Part shown: positions 44,449 to 54,179 of the stretch, piece after piece
Layout of the letters: each line of letters opens with the position of its first letter
Numbering within the stretch: position 1 is the stretch's first letter
DNA from: Bacillota bacterium
GTDB lineage: Bacteria; Bacillota; Clostridia; Acetivibrionales; DTU013
Length of the DNA stretch: 64,000 nt
Assembly: GCA_023409735.1 (NCBI GenBank)
Contig: JAEYRB010000029.1
Span: 69,612 to 133,611 of the forward strand
Reading direction: 5' to 3'
Notes under the pieces: generated by a model
Told to the model about the DNA's origin: nothing
Seen by the model: only the letters and a program-made list of their open reading frames with translations
Database searches by the model: none
Position numbers and translations under genes: made by a program

Positions 44449-45435
44449 CTATTCATCCTCCTTTTTTAAGACTTTCGTTACTTTTACTGCAACCTTGTTC
44501 TTTCTGACACCAGGCTTGCCATAAAATTTTAAAATATCTCCGACATGGATTTCCATATCATCATTAACGCCTATGTCCAGCGGAAGCACATCACCCTGCT
44601 GCAATTCGATAAAATCATTCACTGATATGGTCGATTTCCCGAGTATTGCCTTTATTGGCACTTTAGTATTGCTTACTTTATTTTCTATAGTATCCTTCAT
44701 TTCAGGAGTAGCTTCTTTTTCGACGCTAGAAAACCAATACCTAGTGCTCAGCTTTGAAACTATGGGCTCCACAACCATATGAGGTATGCAGATGTTTATC
44801 ATCCCATCCACATCTCCTATCCTGGCGCTTAATGTTATAAGGGCTACTGTCTCGTTCTGAGCAACTATTTGTGCAAACTGCGCATTTGTTTCTATCTTAT
44901 CCAGCCTCGGCCTTATAGAGATTACATTTTCCCACGGCTCACGCATTAGATTTAAAATCTGAATAATGATTCTTTCTATTATAGCCAGCTCAATTTCTGT
45001 AAACTCTCTTATACGCTCCATTGATGATCCTCTGCCACCAAGTATCCTATCGACCAGGGTAAACGCTATATGCGGCGCGATCTCAAATATAATGGAGCCA
45101 TTAAGCGGTGTAAAATCAATAACCGCTAATATAACAGGATTAGATACGGAGTTACTAAAGTCACTGTAAGGCATGGCTTCTACAGTGACAACATCAACCT
45201 GAACCAGTGTCCGTAGATAGCCTGTTAAAAAATTGGTTACAAGTCTTGCGTAGTTGTCATATATAATGTTTAGTGTTTTTATATGATCTTTTGCAAACTT
45301 GCTTGCTCTTCTGAAATCATGATTCTTTATTTTTTTTTCCTGTGTGTTCGACTGCATTTTATGTGCGTCAATCTCACCTGTACTCAGTGCTTTCAGCAGA
45401 TCGTCTATTTCATTTTGCGACAGAATGTCTCCCAC
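44449..45435 (-). CDS. fliM: Flagellar motor switch protein FliM
   Basis: 328 residues: N-terminal CheY-binding motif (LSQNEIDDLLKAL), the middle CheC-like domain (about 45-225) and the C-terminal SpoA domain (about 245-320). Connects FliG to FliY in the C-ring. GTG start behind GGAGG. Confidence 0.97.
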   Translation of the reverse strand: MGDILSQNEIDDLLKALSTGEIDAHKMQSNTQEKKIKNHDFRRASKFAKDHIKTLNIIYDNYARLVTNFLTGYLRTLVQVDVVTVEAMPYSDFSNSVSNPVILAVIDFTPLNGSIIFEIAPHIAFTLVDRILGGRGSSMERIREFTEIELAIIERIIIQILNLMREPWENVISIRPRLDKIETNAQFAQIVAQNETVALITLSARIGDVDGMINICIPHMVVEPIVSKLSTRYWFSSVEKEATPEMKDTIENKVSNTKVPIKAILGKSTISVNDFIELQQGDVLPLDIGVNDDMEIHVGDILKFYGKPGVRKNKVAVKVTKVLKKEDE

Positions 45436-45447
45436 TTAAAACACCTC

Positions 45448-45966
45448 CTACATAAATATCCATTCAGAGAAAATGACTTTATACACGATGTCCTCAGGTT
45501 TTTTTACACCCTCATTGAGAAGATTATTTATCTTTTCTTCCAGCTCGGCTTTAGCCTCATCCATTACAGCTGTATTCTTTACATCATCTATCGTTTTCTC
45601 AAGAAAGAATCTTACGACCAGTTCCTGAATCTCACTACCATAATTTGCTATAATATCTGTTACCACAGCCTTTTTGTTGTTGGCAAGCACCTTGTGGCAA
45701 TCAAGTGCTACATTTGCTTGAATTACAGACACTTTATCTGAATTTTTATTTTTAAGGTTAAATGTCCTTGCTTTATCGAAAAGCTGTATTACTATCCTGT
45801 CCTCCTTGGCCGGAATATCAGGATCAACTTTTGCAGTCTCAATCGATTCTTTGTCATTATCCGAATTTCCCTGAACAATGAAAATATACCCTGCAAGTGC
45901 CGCTAAGGATAGTGTAAGTATAGCTATAACAATAATTAATATAAAGAAAACGCCTTTGGATTCCAT
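45448..45966 (-). CDS. fliL: Flagellar basal-body protein FliL
   Basis: 172 residues: one membrane helix (about 8-30) and a periplasmic-type domain ending in the conserved ...EDIVYKVIFSEWIFM. FliL ring proteins support stator function. The gap to fliM is 12 bp. Confidence 0.93.
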   Translation of the reverse strand: MESKGVFFILIIVIAILTLSLAALAGYIFIVQGNSDNDKESIETAKVDPDIPAKEDRIVIQLFDKARTFNLKNKNSDKVSVIQANVALDCHKVLANNKKAVVTDIIANYGSEIQELVVRFFLEKTIDDVKNTAVMDEAKAELEEKINNLLNEGVKKPEDIVYKVIFSEWIFM

Positions 45967-45982
45967 TTACTTACGGCCCCCT

Positions 45983-46186
45983 CTATCTTTTGTGTAATTC
46001 AGCATAAATCTGTACATTGCCCTTGAACTCTATGACTTTGTCAACAACTTCATTAACAGACTCCCGGCAGATATACTTAACACCTGCAGTTGTTGTTATA
46101 ACTGTATCGGGTGTTGCTTCGACGGTCTCTATCAAGTCGCTGTTCAGAATGTAATTAGTTCCATTTAGTCTCATCAATTTAATCAT
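45983..46186 (-). CDS. flbD: FlbD-family small flagellar protein (SwrD-like)
   Basis: 67 residues, starting MIKLMRLNGTNYILNSDLIETVEATPDT, the FlbD/SwrD pattern. In Bacillus SwrD raises motor torque. Start at 46186 has GAGGT at suitable distance; the longer frame to 46210 is not supported. Confidence 0.92.
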   Translation of the reverse strand: MIKLMRLNGTNYILNSDLIETVEATPDTVITTTAGVKYICRESVNEVVDKVIEFKGNVQIYAELHKR

Positions 46187-46293
46187 AATATTTTTACCTC
46201 GAAAACTCAATATATTTTTCTAATTATGGTTTATACTGCAGTTTTTTAAGATAACTTTAAACTTCTCATATTTATTACTTGCTTTCTATTTTT

Positions 46294-46344
46294 TGCATTG
46301 CCGGGGACAATTTTTTGCTTATTATTTATCCCCGGCAATATGCA
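46294..46344. other. Strong stem-loop between flgE and flbD
   Basis: A perfect 10-bp GC-rich stem (TTGCCGGGGA 46298-46307 / TCCCCGGCAA 46329-46338), extended by TGCAT/ATGCA at the base. It is by far the most GC-rich piece in an AT-rich 141-bp gap inside the operon. No T tract follows on the minus strand. It may be an mRNA processing or stability element, or a weak transcription-attenuation hairpin after flgE. Confidence 0.65.
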
Positions 46345-46351
46345 TCAAGCC

Positions 46352-47644
46352 TTATCTCTTAAGATTTACAAGCTCCTGAAGCAGCTCATCCGATGTAGTT
46401 ATAATTCGGCTGCTCGCCTGAAATCCTCTTTGAGTGATTATCATGTTAGTAAACTCCTTGGAAAGGTCTACGTTTGACATCTCCAAGGTTCCTGGACTGA
46501 GTCCTCCCGCACCGCCTGAGCCTGCCTTTACCGGCTTGTAGGCTCCGGAGTTCGTTGTGTTTAAAAACATGTTCTGTCCTATTCTCTGTAATCCTGCTGG
46601 GTTATCAAAAATAGTAACTGCCATTAGTCCTAAGGACTGCTGTTTTCCATTATCATATACTCCGGTCAGTATACCGTCAGAACCAACAGTAAAGCTCACC
46701 AGGCTTCCTGATTTATACCCGTCTACACTAATAGGCTTGACCGAATTGTCGGAAGCAAAGCTCGTAAGCTTACTAAAATCAAAATCCACTTTAAATGCTC
46801 CGGTACCAGTAGTAGTAGGAGGTGTAAACTCAACAGAAGCGTTCTTTCCATCTGCTAATAATCCTTTTGCATCAAATTTAATTGTCCCGGAATTACCTGT
46901 AGCGCTCATCCCGGCATCGCCACCTATTGTCCAATTCCATGTTGAGCTTGTAGCATCAGCAGTGTTCTTCCAAAACTTTACATTAATTTCATAATCATTT
47001 CCCAAGCTATCGTAAACTGTCATAGGAACCGAAAAATAATCACTATCTGTAGGTGTTGTGCCAACCCCTTTTGTTGCAGAATCAAGATTTCCTGTAAGAT
47101 TGGCATACTTAGTTGCCGATGCAGAAATTATCCTCTTGTTCCTGTATGCATCATTATACAGGTTTATCGGCTCGATCTCGGATTCAGTATCAAATTCACC
47201 GCTGCCATCATCCTTAAGCTTTTGCCAGCCATATACATTCATCCCGGTTGCTGTATTAAGATTACCAAGAGCATCTATTGTGAAGTTCCCGGCTCTTGTA
47301 AACTGAAATGGAGAATCGCCGCTCTTGCAAATAAAAAAGCCTTCGCCATCTATTGCCATATCTGTAGGACTATCTGTTGTATCAAAGCCACCTCTTGTAG
47401 TTATTGTATCGATTGCATTTACGGTTAGTCCAAGACCTATCTGCTTAGGATTTGTACCACCTCTTCCGGATGCATTGTCCGGTGCAGACGCCCCGCTTAG
47501 CGTCTGACTGAATATTTCGCTGAATGTAACTCTACCGGTTTTAAATGCCACCGTATTAACATTGGCAATGTTGTTTCCAATTACATCCATTCGTATCTGA
47601 TGTGCCCTCAAGCCCGACACAGCAGAATTCATTGATCTCATCAT
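46352..47644 (-). CDS. flgE: Flagellar hook protein FlgE
   Basis: 430 residues. N-terminal rod motif (MNSAVSGLRAHQIRMDVIGNNIANVNTVAFK), central hook D1/D2 domains, and the C-terminal motif NVDLSKEFTNMIITQRGFQASSRIITTSDELLQELVNLKR. Exported subunit of the hook. GGAGGT lies 11 nt before the ATG. Confidence 0.97.
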   Translation of the reverse strand: MMRSMNSAVSGLRAHQIRMDVIGNNIANVNTVAFKTGRVTFSEIFSQTLSGASAPDNASGRGGTNPKQIGLGLTVNAIDTITTRGGFDTTDSPTDMAIDGEGFFICKSGDSPFQFTRAGNFTIDALGNLNTATGMNVYGWQKLKDDGSGEFDTESEIEPINLYNDAYRNKRIISASATKYANLTGNLDSATKGVGTTPTDSDYFSVPMTVYDSLGNDYEINVKFWKNTADATSSTWNWTIGGDAGMSATGNSGTIKFDAKGLLADGKNASVEFTPPTTTGTGAFKVDFDFSKLTSFASDNSVKPISVDGYKSGSLVSFTVGSDGILTGVYDNGKQQSLGLMAVTIFDNPAGLQRIGQNMFLNTTNSGAYKPVKAGSGGAGGLSPGTLEMSNVDLSKEFTNMIITQRGFQASSRIITTSDELLQELVNLKR

Positions 47645-47702
47645 ATTTTATATTGACCTCCCTCATATCGCTCTTTCCATCCCGTCCGTCATTCGGGGAT
47701 GT

Positions 47703-47728
47703 ACAGCCTCCCGAAAGGGTCCGGCTGT
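47703..47728 (-). other. Stem-loop at the end of the TIGR02530 gene
   Basis: ACAGCC...GGCTGT with an inner CCC/GGG pair closes a small hairpin touching the stop codon of the upstream gene, in the 83-bp gap before flgE. No T tract; probably local mRNA structure only. Confidence 0.4.
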
Positions 47729-48141
47729 TATACTATTACTGCTCCATCGATATTGGTAAATACGTTTTCCTTTAATTCATTGCTATTAGCGGCTGTTATG
47801 ACAGTTCTGTTCTGCACATTCACCACAAACGCCAGATTGTCCATAAGCACCAGAGAATCTCTTACACCCTTTGACTCTGCCTTGGTTACCGCAATCTTCA
47901 TTTTTTCCTTCTGATCCTGTGACAGGCTTATGTTTCTTGACTGAAGCCTCTGCTCGGCATGCTTGCTGAATTTTATTTCACTATTCTCAGCCTGCTTCTG
48001 CTTTAGTATGCTATCAAATCCACCCGCTGCCGTAACACCAGGCTGCTGCCTGCTTATGCTTCCTGTCTGGTTAACACCTGCTATGCCTCTGCCTGTAATT
48101 ATCTGTCTTGTGATGTTATTTCCGCTTTTATCTATTACCAT
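47728..48141 (-). CDS. TIGR02530 flagellar operon protein
   Basis: 137 residues. The C-terminal part (KFSKHAEQRLQSRNISLSQDQKEKM, then GVRDSLVLMDNLAFVVNVQNRTVITA) matches the conserved TIGR02530 flagellar operon family found between flgD and flgE in Bacillus and clostridia. Molecular role unknown, perhaps linked to hook assembly. Of three in-frame starts, the ATG at 48141 fits best with AGGTG ahead. Confidence 0.9.
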   Translation of the reverse strand: MVIDKSGNNITRQIITGRGIAGVNQTGSISRQQPGVTAAGGFDSILKQKQAENSEIKFSKHAEQRLQSRNISLSQDQKEKMKIAVTKAESKGVRDSLVLMDNLAFVVNVQNRTVITAANSNELKENVFTNIDGAVIV

Positions 48142-48154
48142 TTTCATCACCTAC

Positions 48155-49048
48155 CTAATCAGCATCTTCAGCCCCAGAGGTTGTCTGTCCGGCTTGTGAT
48201 GTTCTGCCTGCATTCGATATGCTAGTTATGCTGTCAAGAGGAGCGTGAACACCGTCAAGAACTGCTTTAATGGAGTTGGGATTTGAAAAATCAACGCTCT
48301 TGATTTTAGCTGAAACAGGAACCTTCAGACCAGTACTACTGTCAGTAATGACTAGCGAGACGGTACTTTCGTTAGTCATAGCCTCTGTTAGATAATTCTT
48401 TAAATAATCAGGGTCACTTGTATAAACCTTGTTATTATATAACCCGGATATCTCAGCATTTACATTGTTAAGAACCGCGTAATCCTCATAAACACCTTTC
48501 TGAAGTGAGTCCACCTTTCCGCTTACCTTAATCATCGCACCACTTTCAGGATCGTACACAATTCCATTTACATCGCATCCGATAAGGCCTGTGAAAGCAG
48601 ATAGTGTGTTTTCAAAGCTACCGGTATTTTCATAAACCTTGAGAGTATTTTCAGCAGGTACCAATGTCTTGTCATCAATGACAAGGTAATACTTGCCCTT
48701 TTCAACTGCTACACTCGTAACTGTTCCTGAAACCTGCTTGGCATTAGTGTTTTCGGTCCCCTCAGTAGTTGCAAGTACACTTTTTCCAATAAGGCTATAA
48801 GCCATTGTTCCAGTGAAGCTGTTATTGAGATTCTGCATCTGCTCCAATGCACTGAACTGAGCCATCTGCCCGATAAACTCTGTATTTTCTGTTGGACTTA
48901 AAGGATCCTGATACCTAAGCTGTGTCACTAAAAGGTTAAGAAAATCATCCTTTCCCAGCTCACCTGTCTTTCTTCCATTTTTTGTTGCTGAATTTGAGTC
49001 TATTATATCCTGTATTGTTTTTGTATAAGTTGTTGAAATCTCGCTCAC
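48155..49048 (-). CDS. flgD: Hook-capping protein FlgD
   Basis: 297 residues. The N-terminal signature DFLNLLVTQLRYQDPLSPTENTEFIGQMAQFSALEQMQNL is diagnostic. The rest is longer than in Bacillus FlgD, with beta-rich domains. It caps the growing hook and is removed after completion. The GTG at 49048 is chosen because AGGAGG is 7 nt ahead. Confidence 0.95.
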   Translation of the reverse strand: MSEISTTYTKTIQDIIDSNSATKNGRKTGELGKDDFLNLLVTQLRYQDPLSPTENTEFIGQMAQFSALEQMQNLNNSFTGTMAYSLIGKSVLATTEGTENTNAKQVSGTVTSVAVEKGKYYLVIDDKTLVPAENTLKVYENTGSFENTLSAFTGLIGCDVNGIVYDPESGAMIKVSGKVDSLQKGVYEDYAVLNNVNAEISGLYNNKVYTSDPDYLKNYLTEAMTNESTVSLVITDSSTGLKVPVSAKIKSVDFSNPNSIKAVLDGVHAPLDSITSISNAGRTSQAGQTTSGAEDAD

Positions 49049-49059
49049 TTTCACACCTC

Positions 49060-50664
49060 CTAAGCCGTTAAGTTAATTGTGCTGCTTTCCCACCGATATG
49101 GATCTACCATACTTTCTGATATGCTGGGGTCTGCAAGATTTCCCACTATCTCAGACGTTCTTGGCGAAGCACCATGTACAACAGTTTCTCCATTGTTATT
49201 TTGTCTTTCCCAGTTCATTCTTTGCCTGTTGGAATCCTGCCTGACTGATACACTAAAGCCCTGCACATTCATACCCTGATTTTCAAGTGAATCCTTTAGA
49301 AGATGCATATTTGATTCAAGCACCTCTTTCACTTGCTCATTTTCTGCAACAAACTTTGCCATAACTATACCATTCTCAGTTACAACTTTAAGTGAAATTC
49401 TCCCAAGGCTCTCAGGTTTCAGTTCGATAGACATTTCAGATTTACCGTTTGTCATATCAACACTTGCTTTTTCGATGATCTGACTAAGTATTTCCTTAGC
49501 TTGCATAGGTGTACTCAACTGTACAGTTTCTGTTCGTTGAACAACATTTTGTTTGCCTTGAATCTCTAGGTATGATGGCTGTATTTGAATATTATCAAAA
49601 GCTTCCTGCGGCTTTTGGTCTATCGGAGCGATAAAGCTCTCTACTTCACTTTTCTCGCTTTTACTGCTTTCATTTTTTCTGTTTCCATTTCCGGCACTAG
49701 AAGTATCTGTCTCGGGTCTGGCACTATCAGCAATATCTTTCACACCGTCTGTAGTAAGCTCTATACTATCGATCTGCTGATCAATTGATGATTGTTGTAC
49801 TCTGCCATTTGCCTTTGCTGTCAATGGCTCAATAAGGCGTTTTAATTCTTCTGTTGTTTCAAGCTCATTACTTTCAAGCCTTATTGATAATGTGTCAAGC
49901 TTTTCCTTGATAATTTGACCTAAATCACCAGATACCTGTTCAGAAACGTTGACCTCACCGGTTTTGTTCATGCCTGTGATAATGTTAGTTCCAATACCAT
50001 TGCCGGTATGGCCTAAAAGCTTTACAGAGCTTCCTTCCGCCCCGGAAAGAACATCACCTGCCATCTGAATTAATTGTGAAAGCGTTTGCTGCTGCTCATT
50101 GTTAAGACCTAGTAGCTTTGAAAGCTGTGCCATTGCAGTTGATGTGCCATCTAAGCATGCCAACTGTCCAGATGTAAGTGCCTCTGACATGAGCATATCA
50201 GAACTAATACCTGCTTCATCCAAAAGCTCCTGAAGCTTATTAGCACTGATTCCCAAAATTTGTGATACAGCACAGATCAGATCGTTGGGCAAGCTCTTCT
50301 TAGAACTATCATCTTTAACTGAGCTTTTATCGGACTTGTCATAGTCCAAATCCTTCCTTGACGATACCATTTGAGATTCTTTACTTCCAGCAGTAGTCCT
50401 CAAACCACGGTTCTGGTAGCTGATTCTTCTATCGCCATTAACTAGTGCTCTTTCATGACTAACTCTATCAGTTGATACAAAGCTATTATCATTTTTAATT
50501 GATACTCTTCTATTTGATGTGCTATTCACCTTACTTCCAAGTATCATATCGAATGTTGAAGCTCCACTCTTGTGTTGTCTGGACGTACTATTGACATTTG
50601 GCTGGTATACCACATTAGTGCGTTCTGATCGAAATCCTCCAAGGTACATCTCATTTAACATCAT
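49060..50664 (-). CDS. fliK: Hook-length control protein FliK
   Basis: 534 residues. A low-complexity, Ser/Lys/Asp-rich N-terminal half is followed by the conserved C-terminal domain (about 400-490: SEMSIELKPESLGRISLKVVTENGIVMAKFVAEN). FliK measures hook length and triggers the FlhB switch. Only the C-terminal domain is conserved, as usual. Confidence 0.93.
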   Translation of the reverse strand: MMLNEMYLGGFRSERTNVVYQPNVNSTSRQHKSGASTFDMILGSKVNSTSNRRVSIKNDNSFVSTDRVSHERALVNGDRRISYQNRGLRTTAGSKESQMVSSRKDLDYDKSDKSSVKDDSSKKSLPNDLICAVSQILGISANKLQELLDEAGISSDMLMSEALTSGQLACLDGTSTAMAQLSKLLGLNNEQQQTLSQLIQMAGDVLSGAEGSSVKLLGHTGNGIGTNIITGMNKTGEVNVSEQVSGDLGQIIKEKLDTLSIRLESNELETTEELKRLIEPLTAKANGRVQQSSIDQQIDSIELTTDGVKDIADSARPETDTSSAGNGNRKNESSKSEKSEVESFIAPIDQKPQEAFDNIQIQPSYLEIQGKQNVVQRTETVQLSTPMQAKEILSQIIEKASVDMTNGKSEMSIELKPESLGRISLKVVTENGIVMAKFVAENEQVKEVLESNMHLLKDSLENQGMNVQGFSVSVRQDSNRQRMNWERQNNNGETVVHGASPRTSEIVGNLADPSISESMVDPYRWESSTINLTA

Positions 50665-50695
50665 TTTTCACCTCCTCTCACGTGTTTTATCTATC

Positions 50696-51520
50696 TCAAT
50701 TACCCTTGTACAGCTCATCTAACTTTTCAGTTACCTTTGCTGCAAATGAAGGGGTCATTGATTCAAGTATTGCCGAAGAGTCCTTTTTACTCATTGCCAT
50801 CAATATCTTAGTAATCATATCTAATTTTCCTTCTCCCAGCTGCTGGAAAATAGCAGCTGCAGAAGCTTCATCCATCGCTGCATATATCTGTGCAAACTCG
50901 CTTGTTTTAGCATCCAGCTGTTGTTCCTTAACTACCTGAGAATATAGCTCTTTCGCGCTTTCAGCATCAATCGATTCGAAATAGGCGGCAAATGAGTCCT
51001 TGTCCCCCATTGCAATCAGCTTGTCTATCTGCGCCTTGAGTTCTTTCAATTCAGCTTCCTTTAAGTCAAGATCACCGTTGCGCTTCTCCGCCTGCTTTAT
51101 TTTACTCTCTGCTGCCAGTTTGCCGCTCTCATATTCTTCCTTAAGAGCGCTATATACTTCGAGTTCTTTATTTTTAGCTTCAAGTTCCTTCCTAAGAGAC
51201 TCATTTTCATTTCTGAATTCGGTATACTTATTCTTCAACTCATCTTCGCTCAAGTACTTGGGATCTAAAGGATCAGATACGGCAGGCAGTGCGCTTCTTA
51301 AAACAGGTATAGTCTGTATAGTCTGACGATAACGATCAGCAAAGCCACCGGTATTATTTTTGATTATAAAATAGAAAGTGCCTCCAATAACTGCCGCAAT
51401 AATTAGCACAACTGCAAGTATAGTCAGCAGCACAAACGCTGCGCCTTTACTCTTTTTACCATTGCCGGTCGTATCAGGGCTCTCACTTATCTTCCTTGCT
51501 GCATTTTTGCTTTTAGGCAT
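50696..51520 (-). CDS. MotE/YlxF-like flagellar protein with MgtE-N-type domain
   Basis: 274 residues: a membrane helix (about 26-50), a long coiled coil (about 95-170) and a C-terminal MgtE-N-like helical domain (about 180-265: FESIDAESAKELYSQV, IFQQLGEGKLDMITKILMAMSKKDSSAILESMTP). This is the YlxF position of Bacillus, between fliJ and fliK; related MotE acts as a chaperone for stator-related proteins in alphaproteobacteria. Start at 51520 follows GGGAG, directly after the fliJ stop. Confidence 0.85.
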   Translation of the reverse strand: MPKSKNAARKISESPDTTGNGKKSKGAAFVLLTILAVVLIIAAVIGGTFYFIIKNNTGGFADRYRQTIQTIPVLRSALPAVSDPLDPKYLSEDELKNKYTEFRNENESLRKELEAKNKELEVYSALKEEYESGKLAAESKIKQAEKRNGDLDLKEAELKELKAQIDKLIAMGDKDSFAAYFESIDAESAKELYSQVVKEQQLDAKTSEFAQIYAAMDEASAAAIFQQLGEGKLDMITKILMAMSKKDSSAILESMTPSFAAKVTEKLDELYKGN

Positions 51521-51521
51521 T

Positions 51522-51971
51522 TTACTCTCCCGGTAAGCCATCTTTATAATCGTAGCTCACTATTTCATCATTTGCTTTATGTTCAAGCTTTTTCTCTTCC
51601 CGAATATACTCTTCTTCTTTCTTTTCTTTCAGCTTGTCTAAAATTTTTCGTTTTTGAACAGCTTTAACAAGCTCTTCTCTAATTTTATCGACATTAATAA
51701 CAGCTTTATTTACATTTTCTTTTTGTGATTTGATCTTAACTTTAAGAAATTCCAGATAATCATTGAACTGTAATAAGTCTTGAACTGTTGTTCTCTTAAT
51801 TTTTTTATTAAATTCATCAACTATTTGGTCGTTTTCATTTTCAAGGGACATAAGCTTTTCCTTTTCTGCTTCCAGACATTGTATAGCTTTTCCCATTTCA
51901 TTTTTTAGGTTTTCCTCCTGTTGATTCCTGATATTAAGGACAGGCTGCAGCCTGAAGTTAAACTTAGGCAT
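51522..51971 (-). CDS. fliJ: Flagellar export chaperone FliJ
   Basis: 149 residues, nearly all charged coiled coil starting MPKFNFRLQPVLNIRNQQEE, the normal FliJ N-terminus. FliJ binds FliI and FlhA and helps drive export. 17 bp after fliI. Confidence 0.93.
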   Translation of the reverse strand: MPKFNFRLQPVLNIRNQQEENLKNEMGKAIQCLEAEKEKLMSLENENDQIVDEFNKKIKRTTVQDLLQFNDYLEFLKVKIKSQKENVNKAVINVDKIREELVKAVQKRKILDKLKEKKEEEYIREEKKLEHKANDEIVSYDYKDGLPGE

Positions 51972-51988
51972 CTGCTATTCTCCTTTGG

Positions 51989-53305
51989 TTATTCCTTGTT
52001 CAGAACGTTATAAAGATTATCCAAAACCTCTTCAAAGCTGAAGCTTTCTGTTGTCGATTGCTGTATAAAGTCCAATATTCCACCTATCAGGCTAATAGCA
52101 TAATCAATTTTTTCATTGCTGCCCTTCACATATGCTCCTATGTTAATTAAGTCCTCTGAATCCCGATATATTGCAAGCGCCTTTTTTAATTCTCCCGCAG
52201 ACTTTTTGTGCTTTGGAGACACTATATCAGACATAACACGACTGACGCTTGCGAGAATATCTATGGCAGGATACTGATTTCTGTTTGCTAATGCTCTTGA
52301 AAGTACTATATGTCCATCGAGAATACCTCTGGCTGTATCAGTGACCGGTTCTGTCATATCATCACCGTCTACAAGGACGGTATAAAGTCCGGTTATAGAA
52401 CCTTTTTCAGAATTCCCTGCACGTTCCAAAAGCTTAGGCATTACTCCAAACACAGAAGGCGTATATCCTCTGGAAACAGGCGGTTCTCCTATAGCAAGCC
52501 CTATCTCACGCTGTGCCATCGCAAATCTTGTTAGGGAGTCCATCAGCAGAAGAACGTCTTTTCCCTGGTCCCTGAAATATTCAGCTATAGCAGTCGCAAC
52601 TAAAGCTCCCTTAAGCCTCACAAGAGCAGGTTGATCGGAGGTTGCTACAACTACAACTGATCTTGAAAGACCTTCCTCCTGAAGATCCTTCTCAATAAAC
52701 TCTCGCACCTCTCTACCTCGTTCGCCAATGAGTGCAATTACGTTTACATCAGCCTTTGTATTTCGTGCTATCATACCCATAAGAGTACTTTTTCCTACTC
52801 CACTGCCGGCAAAAATACCAACACGCTGACCCTTTCCAATCGTTAGCAAACCATCAATTGCTTTTACACCCAATGTAAGTGGTTCCGTAATCCTTTTTCT
52901 ATTAAGTGGATGTGGTGGTTTGTTATTTACCGGATAGAACGTATCAGGTACAAACGGCTCTTTATCATCAATAGGTATACCAAGTCCATCCAACACCCGC
53001 CCCATCAGGTTCATTCCTACACCAACCTTAAGAACATAGCCTGAAGCAGTTATCATATTTCCCTGGCCAACACCGGTCATCTCACCTAATGGCATTAACT
53101 GCACACTGTTTTCTTTGAAGCCGACAACCTCTGATTCTATTACCGCTCTTCCTCTGGACGCATGTATCTTACACAGCTCTCCTATATCCACTTCCGGGCC
53201 TTCTGACTCGATAGTAAGGCCTACTACCTTCGATACCCTTCCGTAGTATTTCTTGAAATCAGATTTAGTTAGTATATCATGGTATTTTTGAAGGCTGATC
53301 TGCAA
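51989..53305 (-). CDS. fliI: Flagellar export ATPase FliI
   Basis: 438 residues, F1-beta-like: Walker A GIFAGSGVGKST (about 163-174), ALIGERGREVREF, the Walker B strand VLLLMDSLTRFA and the C-terminal docking helix. Energises delivery of export substrates with FliH. TTG start with a GCGGGG stretch 9 nt upstream. Confidence 0.97.
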   Translation of the reverse strand: MQISLQKYHDILTKSDFKKYYGRVSKVVGLTIESEGPEVDIGELCKIHASRGRAVIESEVVGFKENSVQLMPLGEMTGVGQGNMITASGYVLKVGVGMNLMGRVLDGLGIPIDDKEPFVPDTFYPVNNKPPHPLNRKRITEPLTLGVKAIDGLLTIGKGQRVGIFAGSGVGKSTLMGMIARNTKADVNVIALIGERGREVREFIEKDLQEEGLSRSVVVVATSDQPALVRLKGALVATAIAEYFRDQGKDVLLLMDSLTRFAMAQREIGLAIGEPPVSRGYTPSVFGVMPKLLERAGNSEKGSITGLYTVLVDGDDMTEPVTDTARGILDGHIVLSRALANRNQYPAIDILASVSRVMSDIVSPKHKKSAGELKKALAIYRDSEDLINIGAYVKGSNEKIDYAISLIGGILDFIQQSTTESFSFEEVLDNLYNVLNKE

Positions 53306-53423
53306 CGAAAAAAACCCCGCTTTCAGAAGCTAAATTGACAATTTCAGTAGTATCACCTTGCTTTTGTTTTGTTGTAAGATACATTTGAAAAACAGCAACT
53401 ATTAATCTACAATACTTAAAAGC

Positions 53424-54179
53424 TTAAATCCCTCCGGAGAGTTCTTTGAATGACTCTTCTATCTTATCAAGCTTTGTTTGCACTCCAGCGTCGATTCCAC
53501 CAAGCTTTGTTTCAATTATAAGATCACTCTTGTTCATTGAAGCATCCCTTATTATCTCTATTTCACTTGTTGTTCCCGCAATCGACAACAATTCTTCTTT
53601 ATATTCATTTAATATATCATAGTCTTCCTTTGATACCTTTATAGAAGCGCCCTCTTTGTTTGAGCAATCATTAAGAGCATCTCTGAGCAGCTGCAACACT
53701 ACTTCCCTGTTTAATTTGAGCTCTGCTGCAACAGTCTTACGAGCTACATTTAGTACAAGCTCCATAATTTCCTTTTCCATCCCTGCTAAAATGCTGCTGT
53801 GCTCTTCAGCTGAGCTTTTTTTAATATTCTCCGCTTCAGAAAGCAGTGCCTCATACTGAGCGTTTGCTGCTTCTATTCCTTCGGCATAGCCCTTCTGCCA
53901 TGCTTCTTCCTCTTGTAGCTTTGCTTCCCTTTCTGCTTCTTCTCTCGCTTCTCTGATAATCCTTTTTGCTTCTAAACCAGCCTCTTTTATAATAAGCTCT
54001 GCTTCCTGCCTCGCATTCTCAATTAGTTCATCAGGTGTTGATACATACTCCGCATCATTCTCCTGCTCCTGCATATCGGAATCGTCAAGGGAATCGGTGT
54101 CAAGCGTACTCATTGGTACATTAACCTGAAACGGTCTGCCATATGTAATCTGATCAAACTTGAAAATCCTGTTATACAA
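53424..54179 (-). CDS. fliH: Flagellar export ATPase regulator FliH
   Basis: 251 residues: a Glu/Ala-rich helical middle with AxxxE-type repeats (about 60-130: ELIKEAGLEAKRIIREAREEAEREAK) and a C-terminal E-subunit-like domain (about 135-250). Holds FliI and links it to FliY/FliN. The TTG at 54179 gives the usual N-terminus ((M)YNRIFKFDQITYGRPFQV) and has GGAGG 11 nt upstream; it overlaps the end of fliG by 8 bp. An ATG at 54230 would overlap more and adds non-family sequence. The 118-bp gap to fliI is empty. Confidence 0.9.
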   Translation of the reverse strand: MYNRIFKFDQITYGRPFQVNVPMSTLDTDSLDDSDMQEQENDAEYVSTPDELIENARQEAELIIKEAGLEAKRIIREAREEAEREAKLQEEEAWQKGYAEGIEAANAQYEALLSEAENIKKSSAEEHSSILAGMEKEIMELVLNVARKTVAAELKLNREVVLQLLRDALNDCSNKEGASIKVSKEDYDILNEYKEELLSIAGTTSEIEIIRDASMNKSDLIIETKLGGIDAGVQTKLDKIEESFKELSGGI

